Positions 8,512 through 13,376 of a stretch of 13,376 nucleotides of DNA are shown here, one piece after another. The notes under the pieces are model-generated. The model worked only from the letters and a program-made list of their open reading frames with translations, made no database searches and had not been told where the DNA came from. Where the stretch lies: assembly GCA_947478985.1 (NCBI GenBank), contig CANJYC010000023.1:1-13376 (forward strand), written 5' to 3'. The DNA is from Acidobacteriota bacterium. GTDB taxonomy: Bacteria > Acidobacteriota > Vicinamibacteria > Vicinamibacterales > UBA2999. How positions within the stretch are numbered: position 1 is the stretch's first letter; every line of letters starts with the position of its first letter. The translations under genes and the position numbers were made by a program.

Positions 8512-9375
8512 CTAGACCTTGTCAGCTGCGTCAGCTTCGGCGCGTCCGAAAAACCACATCCCTGAGACGAACACCACCAGAGTTATGGCTGCCGACACGC
8601 CGAACTCGCGCGCGCTGATCGTGCCGATGCCAAGCACGCCGTACTTGAACCCATTCACTACTGGCGTCATCGGATTCAAGGCCACCAGCCACTTGTACTT
8701 CTCGGTCGGGAGCGGATAGAGCACCGGCGTCAGCAGTGACCAGAACCCGAACACGTAGCCGAGTGTGAATCTCACGTCGCGTGCCTGCATGGCGGGCACG
8801 GACGTCCAGAGCGAAATCCCTACGGACAGAACGCCTGAGAGCGCGAGCGCGGCCAGCGACCATCCCAGGTGCGCTGGCGTGAAGTAGTTCACGCCCGTCG
8901 TCATGTGGTAATACACGAACCCGACCGCAAGGACCACCATATAGATGGCGAAATTAAGGTAGGCCGGCGTCATGGTCGCCAACGGCAGGATCAGCCGCGG
9001 GATGTAGATACGATTCATGAGCCCGCGATTCAGATCGAGACTCCGCGTACCCCACATGGTCGCGGCAGAGAACAGCTCCCAGATGGCGCTGCCGGTGGTC
9101 ACAAACAGAAAGTACGGGATGCCGTCTGATCCGACGCCCAGCACGCCGCCGAAGATGAACGTATTGACGAAAATGGGAAACAGCGGACGGATCAAGATCC
9201 ACGCCGGACCCAGCACGGTGCGCCGGATCATTTTCTCCAGGGACTTGGTCGCAAAGAAACGCATCAGCCGGCGATAGCGCCACACGTCCCGCAACCGCGA
9301 CATGAGGTCTTCGCGTCGCGGTTCGATCACCCACTCAACGAGTTGCGGGCCTGGCTGATTATCCGAGACGTCCAT
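8512..9375 (-). CDS. wzm: Wzm-type ABC-2 transporter permease for polysaccharide export
   Basis: This integral membrane subunit forms the channel that exports the lipid-linked glycan with a Wzt-type ATPase. From ATG 9375 it has 287 residues, a normal size for this family. An amphipathic, basic N-terminal stretch (~24-57, RYRRLMRFF...RRTVLGPAW) is followed by about six hydrophobic segments, near 58-80, 87-107, 127-155, 171-192, 205-222 and 258-277. The family-typical LGPAW (55-59) and LNPMTPVVNGFKY (233-245) elements are present. The frame stays open upstream to 9621, but that extension overlaps the previous gene and is Ser/Arg-rich nonsense, so the start at 9375 is preferred. GTG 9378 directly before it is an alternative. 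It lies 19 nt after the coiled-coil gene and is the last gene of a three-gene minus-strand operon. It is presumed to pair with Wzt at 1048-2253. Confidence 0.9.
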   Translation of the reverse strand: MDVSDNQPGPQLVEWVIEPRREDLMSRLRDVWRYRRLMRFFATKSLEKMIRRTVLGPAWILIRPLFPIFVNTFIFGGVLGVGSDGIPYFLFVTTGSAIWELFSAATMWGTRSLDLNRGLMNRIYIPRLILPLATMTPAYLNFAIYMVVLAVGFVYYHMTTGVNYFTPAHLGWSLAALALSGVLSVGISLWTSVPAMQARDVRFTLGYVFGFWSLLTPVLYPLPTEKYKWLVALNPMTPVVNGFKYGVLGIGTISAREFGVSAAITLVVFVSGMWFFGRAEADAADKV

Positions 9376-9394
9376 CACGATCTTCGAGTCTACC

Positions 9395-10669
9395 TCAGCG
9401 GCCAGCGGGCACACGGCGACCGATGACATCGCTAAGGTGTTCGACGCTGGCAACGTCGATCGCATCCAAGACGCCGCCGCCGGATGCCGCGAAGGCCTGC
9501 TGGGCGAGCTCGAGGTGATACGTGAAATAGGTCCGATCGGAGTAGAACGCGATCGCGTGCACGCCGCACATCGGAGCCAGGTACGAGAACCCGCCGTAGG
9601 TGCCGACGAATGCCCTGGCACCCGCGATGATGGCCGTCTGCCACGCGAGGTTTTCCTCCGGCCGGCCGCTCATGTCGACGGTGTGAATCCTCGCCCGCAT
9701 TCCGGCGCCCCAATCGACGTGGTCATCAACGCGGAACCCCGGGTTGAGCATCACAACATCGGCACGCTCGCTGATCGTGGCCACGACCCTGTCGACGAAG
9801 TCACGATTGGCAGGGGTGTCAGGAAAACAGTCGCTGAAGTAGAACCGTACCGCCACGTAGTCACGAGGCAAATCCGGGAGGCCCGCGGGCTTCAAGGTGT
9901 CGACCTTTCGATAGGTGACGTGGTCGAGCACACGCGAGGGTGGCGCCTGCCGCTTCCAGAACGGCATGAATAGCGCATACATCATCGCGGGGTGCAGGAG
10001 GCTGACCGCGCCGCCGCCGAGACGTCCGCGAACACGACGCAGCAGCTCCCGGTCGTAGGCACCCATGAAGCGCTGCTTTTTGGTCGCAGCGGTCCTCGTG
10101 CGGAATTCGTCTGGTGTCGCGAGAGAGAACACGTCGACGTACTGGGCACGAATGCCGCTGTACCAGCCGGCCGTCCCCCCGCGTGACACGATAGTGAGCC
10201 GGTCGGCAGGCAGTTGAAATTTATCGACCGCCCAGCGCACGAACGGAATCCAGTAGAGCAGCTCGAATCCGATCTCACCGGTCCATGGACCAATGACGAT
10301 CGGTTGGCCACTGCGGCGCAGGCGATCGAGCCGATCCAGCACGCGCTGTTCCGCGATCTCGAATTCGGATTCGATCCCGGCACGGCGCGCGAGGCGCGCC
10401 AGCGCCGACGCCTGACGGCGCACACCCGCGCGGAGCTCCGTGAATCGCTCCTGCGTGACGGCGACTTCCACGGATCGAGCCTGCTTCAGGTGCTGGAGCT
10501 CAGACGCCTGCGTCGCCGTCAGGCTGCCCAACGCCTTCAGGGCGTCTCGCTGCTGCCGAGCCAGCTCAATCAGTCGCTCGACACGCTCGCGCTGAGCTGC
10601 AGCGTCCGGGGCGAGCAGCGGTTCGAGCAGACGGCCGAGACGGCGAAAGCCGCGATGCAGCAATGACAC
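9395..10669 (-). CDS. Coiled-coil protein with a GT-B-like putative glycosyltransferase domain
   Basis: From GTG 10669 this gives 424 residues. The first ~110 are strongly charged and heptad-like (Leu/Ala/Arg/Glu/Gln-rich), a probable coiled coil. The globular part begins at VIGPWTGEIGFELLYW, a motif I associate with uncharacterised polysaccharide-locus proteins. It ends with FVGTYGGFSYLAPMCGV followed by IAFYSDRTYF, which looks like the donor-site loop of GT-B enzymes. I read it as a putative glycosyltransferase of unknown specificity; the fold call is tentative. The frame continues upstream to ATG 10705 (436 aa) and ATG 10759 (454 aa), but both overlap the preceding gene. GTG 10669 lies one base after its TGA (10673-10671). 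No start has a Shine-Dalgarno. It is the middle gene of the operon ending in wzm. Confidence 0.62.
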   Translation of the reverse strand: MSLLHRGFRRLGRLLEPLLAPDAAAQRERVERLIELARQQRDALKALGSLTATQASELQHLKQARSVEVAVTQERFTELRAGVRRQASALARLARRAGIESEFEIAEQRVLDRLDRLRRSGQPIVIGPWTGEIGFELLYWIPFVRWAVDKFQLPADRLTIVSRGGTAGWYSGIRAQYVDVFSLATPDEFRTRTAATKKQRFMGAYDRELLRRVRGRLGGGAVSLLHPAMMYALFMPFWKRQAPPSRVLDHVTYRKVDTLKPAGLPDLPRDYVAVRFYFSDCFPDTPANRDFVDRVVATISERADVVMLNPGFRVDDHVDWGAGMRARIHTVDMSGRPEENLAWQTAIIAGARAFVGTYGGFSYLAPMCGVHAIAFYSDRTYFTYHLELAQQAFAASGGGVLDAIDVASVEHLSDVIGRRVPAGR

Positions 10670-10670
10670 G

Positions 10671-12230
10671 TCAATCGACCGCGAACCGGAGTTGCCCCTT
10701 GTCATCGAAGTCGAGCGTGCCGACCGCGAGACCGTGTTCAATGGCTGAGGACCACTCACCCGCCACGCGCGGGCGCATGCCTTCGGGCAGCTTGAGGATG
10801 CCGCGGTTCCGCGCCGTCAGGTAGGTTTCAAGGCGCTGCGCCAGCTTCGTCGGCGAGATCGGCTCCCAGGGAACCGCCGCGCCGGTCATGCGGGCGAGAC
10901 ACAGGTGGTCGGTCTTGCGCCCCTTGAGGAATGTCACCTCAAATCCGTTCGCCGCCAGCGCCCGCACAAGGGAATACCGATCGAACGCCTGCAGGTGCAG
11001 GGGATTGAGGTGCGCGATGAGGGACTTGCCTTCCCCGAGCACGTGCCGGTCGTCCGGCTCGTTGTACAGGTAGAGGTAGCCGCCAGGCTTCAGGTGCGTG
11101 CGGATTTCCCGGAGAAACTCACCAGGCCGAACCGCATGCGTCAGCATGTGATTGCAGACAATCAGGTCGAACAGGCCGTCGAATGGAATGCGGAAATTGT
11201 CGTAGTCGATGACGCCTTTTGACGTGAAGCCGTAGAGCTGTTCGAGCACGAAGCCCTGGCTCTCCCACATCGGCATCACCATGACGTCGGCGTTGTACAG
11301 ACGGCGCAGGCTTTCCGCAATGGTTCCGGCACGCGGCCGGACTTCCAGGACGCGTGCACCATTCGGCTGCACCAGGTTCCCGAGCAGGTCCACGTGCGCG
11401 CTGTTCTCGAATCGATCCTTCAGCGCACCCTCGATGTACTCCGTCGTCGGCAGGCCGAGGTGCTCGGAGACCCAGACACCGTGCGCGGCCATCCGACGCA
11501 GCTGGGCTTTGTCGTCATCGCTCAATGGGAAGTGGTTCAAGAGCGGATTGCTGAGCCGTCCCGTCGCTGACGCCTTCCCGGTCACCTCGCCGAAGTGCTC
11601 GAGCAGGAACTGATAGCGCTGTCCGAAGGGGCGGCGTGCAGCGTAGGTCACGCCGCAGGCATGACACACGCTGTAGTTATAGCGAGCCGACTGCCGATCG
11701 GGCGCCTTCGCGAGCAGGATCATCTTGTTCCACTCGAGCACCAGCGTCCGCTCGGCGCAGCCGCACAGCGGACAGGCGGTCAACAGCATCCATTCCTGGC
11801 CGCCTGGATCGGGATGCACCACACCACCGCCGACCTCCTCCCATTCCGGCTCGCCTTCGGGCGAATCAATGGAGAGAGGGATTGCGCGCGAGGACAGCCG
11901 CGCCTCGCGCACTGGGCCGTGATCCTGTGCTTGAATCAGGTGCGCCAGCCGCCCGACCTGAAGACTGTTCTGGAGCATCCGTTCGGACATTTGGTGCCGC
12001 AATTCCTGCACCTCGCGCGTGAGCGCGCTCAGCCGCGCCTCCGAATGCTTCGAATGCCGGGCGAGATTCCGCACCTGCACCAGCAGATCGCCGGCGGCCT
12101 TCGTGAGACGGCGCATCCCCTCGGCCAGACCCGCCAGGCGAAGATCGCCTCTCACGAGCAGAGCCAGCGCCCGTGCCGGAACTTTCAAGATGCGAATCGC
12201 GAGTGATTCTGATGACGCCACCGTGGGCAT
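10671..12230 (-). CDS. Zinc-ribbon class I SAM methyltransferase with N-terminal coiled coil
   Basis: In this 519-residue protein, residues ~30-105 are helical and heptad-like, a likely coiled coil. A zinc-ribbon-like site follows with Cys153/Cys156 (CPLCGC) and Cys189/Cys192 (CHAC), as in the N-terminal zinc module of sugar C-methyltransferases of the NovU/TylCIII type. The methyltransferase core spans ~285-450: motif I region VLEVRPRAGT (294-303), FDLIVCNHML (354-363), HLKPGGYLYLYN (379-390) and then HLNPLHLQAF (407-416). Motif I has Arg and Pro where ExGxGxG normally has glycines; only Gly302 remains. It may methylate a sugar of the glycan, but the substrate is unknown. It is the first gene of the wzm operon. 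ATG 12230 is the first in-frame Met and has no Shine-Dalgarno. The gap to the divergent GT2 gene is 84 bp. Confidence 0.78.
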   Translation of the reverse strand: MPTVASSESLAIRILKVPARALALLVRGDLRLAGLAEGMRRLTKAAGDLLVQVRNLARHSKHSEARLSALTREVQELRHQMSERMLQNSLQVGRLAHLIQAQDHGPVREARLSSRAIPLSIDSPEGEPEWEEVGGGVVHPDPGGQEWMLLTACPLCGCAERTLVLEWNKMILLAKAPDRQSARYNYSVCHACGVTYAARRPFGQRYQFLLEHFGEVTGKASATGRLSNPLLNHFPLSDDDKAQLRRMAAHGVWVSEHLGLPTTEYIEGALKDRFENSAHVDLLGNLVQPNGARVLEVRPRAGTIAESLRRLYNADVMVMPMWESQGFVLEQLYGFTSKGVIDYDNFRIPFDGLFDLIVCNHMLTHAVRPGEFLREIRTHLKPGGYLYLYNEPDDRHVLGEGKSLIAHLNPLHLQAFDRYSLVRALAANGFEVTFLKGRKTDHLCLARMTGAAVPWEPISPTKLAQRLETYLTARNRGILKLPEGMRPRVAGEWSSAIEHGLAVGTLDFDDKGQLRFAVD

Positions 12231-12314
12231 TATGCCATCGGTCCATCATTGCGGGCAGCGTGGGCGTCGGCGCCCGACAGCGTGACCCTGTAGACCAATC
12301 CGCTGCATGCCATA

Positions 12315-13376
12315 ATGGGCGGCCTGCCCGTGAAGACTTCCGACCTCGAGCTGACGGTCCTCATGCCGTGCCTGAACGAGGCCGAGACTCTCGCCCGTTG
12401 CATCCGCAAGGCCCAATCCTGCATCGACCGGCTCGGCCTCTCGGCCGAAGTGATCGTCGCGGATAACGGTTCAACCGATGGGTCCCAGGACATCGCCGTT
12501 GCCGAAGGAGCCCGTGTGGTGGACGTCCGCCAGCGCGGCTACGGCGCGGCGCTCTACCACGGCGTGCTGGCCGCACGCGGGCGTTTCATCATCATGGGCG
12601 ACGCTGACGACAGCTACGACTTCTCGCAACTCGACGCTTTTGTGACGAGCTTGCGCGAAGGCACTGACCTGGTCATGGGCAATCGCTTTCTCGGTGGCGT
12701 GCGGCCGGGCGCCATGCCCTGGAAGAACCGCTACATCGGCAATCCACTGCTCTCGGCCATTGGCCGATTGTTCTTCCATTCTCCCGCGCACGATTTTCAT
12801 TGCGGCCTGCGGGGGTTCACACGCGATGCGTTCGATCGCATGAATCTACAGACGACGGGGATGGAATTCGCATCCGAGATGGTCATCAAGGCCACATTGG
12901 TCGGCCTGCGCATCGCCGAAGTGCCCACGACGCTCGACCGCGACGGACGGAACCGTGCGCCGCATCTGCGCCCGTGGCGCGACGGATGGCGTCATCTCCG
13001 CTTCATGCTGCTCTACTGCCCGCGGTGGCTCTTTCTCTACCCTGGAGGAGCGCTGTTTGCCGTGGGCGGCATCGCCTTCGGTGTGATTCTGCTGCCGTCA
13101 CGCATGACAGGTCCGCTCGTGGGCATGGAAGCGCAGAGCCTTCTGCTGGCTGCCGTCGCGGTTCTGCTGGGATTCCAGGGGGTGGCATTCGCCTTCTGCG
13201 CCCGGATCTATGCGCTCAGCGAAGGACTGCTGCCCGAGGACCCGACGCTTGAGCGAATGTTCCGGCTCTTCACGCTGGAGACGGGCCTGGCGGCCGGCAC
13301 CGTGCTCCTGCTTTCCGGCGTTGCCGCAGGCGTGTGGGCAGCCATGTCCTTGACGCGGGGAGGCGCAGGGATGATC
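12315..13376 (+). CDS. GT2 dolichyl-phosphate-sugar-synthase-like glycosyltransferase, 3' end outside the window
   Basis: An open frame of 354 codons runs without a stop to the last base. The GT-A core has the start strand TVLMPCLNEAETL (14-26), DNGSTDGS (50-57), the metal-binding DADD (96-99), MGNRF (121-125), DFHCGLRGF (160-168) and the Asp-Arg-Asp-Gly then HLRPWRDGW region (208-225). These are typical of DPM1/DPG-synthase-like GT2 enzymes, which move a sugar from a nucleotide donor to polyprenyl phosphate. Three hydrophobic segments follow (~238-261, 274-298, 323-345), so it is probably membrane-anchored. The start is ATG 12315, or GTG 12330, which removes five residues; no Shine-Dalgarno precedes either. 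It diverges from the methyltransferase operon. It may supply a polyprenyl-linked sugar for glycan synthesis or for protein glycosylation; the context does not decide. Confidence 0.85.
   Translation, partial: MGGLPVKTSDLELTVLMPCLNEAETLARCIRKAQSCIDRLGLSAEVIVADNGSTDGSQDIAVAEGARVVDVRQRGYGAALYHGVLAARGRFIIMGDADDSYDFSQLDAFVTSLREGTDLVMGNRFLGGVRPGAMPWKNRYIGNPLLSAIGRLFFHSPAHDFHCGLRGFTRDAFDRMNLQTTGMEFASEMVIKATLVGLRIAEVPTTLDRDGRNRAPHLRPWRDGWRHLRFMLLYCPRWLFLYPGGALFAVGGIAFGVILLPSRMTGPLVGMEAQSLLLAAVAVLLGFQGVAFAFCARIYALSEGLLPEDPTLERMFRLFTLETGLAAGTVLLLSGVAAGVWAAMSLTRGGAGMI

Noticed and set aside
8474..8515. Direct repeat GCCGCTAG at both convergent stop codons
   Set aside because: Eight bases in a GC-rich region, each holding a TAG or its complement; chance is sufficient and there is no sign of an attachment site.
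9376..9621. Upstream extension of the wzm frame by 82 codons
   Set aside because: It overlaps the preceding coiled-coil gene and reads as Ser/Arg/Pro-rich out-of-frame sequence; normal Wzm length is reached from ATG 9375.
11595..12206. 203-residue plus-strand frame opposite the zinc-ribbon methyltransferase gene
   Set aside because: Antisense shadow; the opposite strand has zinc-ribbon and methyltransferase motifs in frame over the same bases.
12311..12316. CATAAT as a -10 box for the GT2 gene
   Set aside because: It overlaps the preferred ATG at 12315 and has no -35 partner at 16-18 bp; it would only work with the GTG at 12330, so it is left uncalled.
12800..13252. 150-residue plus-strand frame near the right edge
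   Set aside because: Out of frame with the GT2 gene, whose uninterrupted frame covers the same bases with DFHCG motifs and membrane helices; this one is Arg/His/Ala-rich.

Overview
The window is a GC-rich piece of a bacterial chromosome. It carries an ABC-transporter-dependent surface-polysaccharide locus (O-antigen, capsule or a similar glycan). Nothing in it fixes the taxon. The GC-rich codons, the scarcity of Shine-Dalgarno sequences and the mix of EPS-type families would fit an uncultured environmental lineage such as an acidobacterial (Vicinamibacteria-like) genome, but that is a low-confidence guess. There are no rRNA, tRNA, CRISPR or insertion-sequence signals.

Layout, left to right. 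Positions 1-32 (-) hold the first ten codons of a gene that leaves the window. Positions 50-952 (-) encode a phytanoyl-CoA-dioxygenase-like Fe(II)/2-oxoglutarate oxygenase. Diverging from it, 1048-2253 (+) encodes a Wzt-type ABC ATPase with a C-terminal substrate-recognition extension. Positions 2315-3811 (-) and 3894-5348 (+) are divergent paralogues of a GT-B-like putative glycosyltransferase family, sharing the motifs SWD(N/H)LT(N/S)KG, RPHPG and GINTT. The plus-strand operon continues with a class I SAM methyltransferase (5345-6274) and a 735-residue fusion (6274-8481). The fusion's N-terminal half is a third member of the same glycosyltransferase-like family and its C-terminal half is an FkbM-like domain that has lost the usual acidic motif. 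Converging on it is a minus-strand operon, read 12230 to 8512: a zinc-ribbon SAM methyltransferase with an N-terminal coiled coil, a coiled-coil protein with a glycosyltransferase-like domain, and the Wzm-type permease. Diverging again, 12315 to the right edge holds a GT2 dolichyl-phosphate-sugar-synthase-like glycosyltransferase with C-terminal membrane helices, cut by the window end.

Inferred working model: the GT2 enzyme may charge a polyprenyl phosphate or act early in the pathway. The three SWDNL-family proteins and the coiled-coil protein would assemble a glycan on the cytoplasmic face. The methyltransferases and the dioxygenase would decorate or cap it. Wzm/Wzt would then export it, with the Wzt C-terminal domain perhaps reading the cap. 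Unusual points are the wide separation of wzt and wzm, three divergent paralogues in one locus, the fusion with a degenerate FkbM domain, overlapping divergent promoters at 3821-3851, and an apparent leaderless GTG start at 952.
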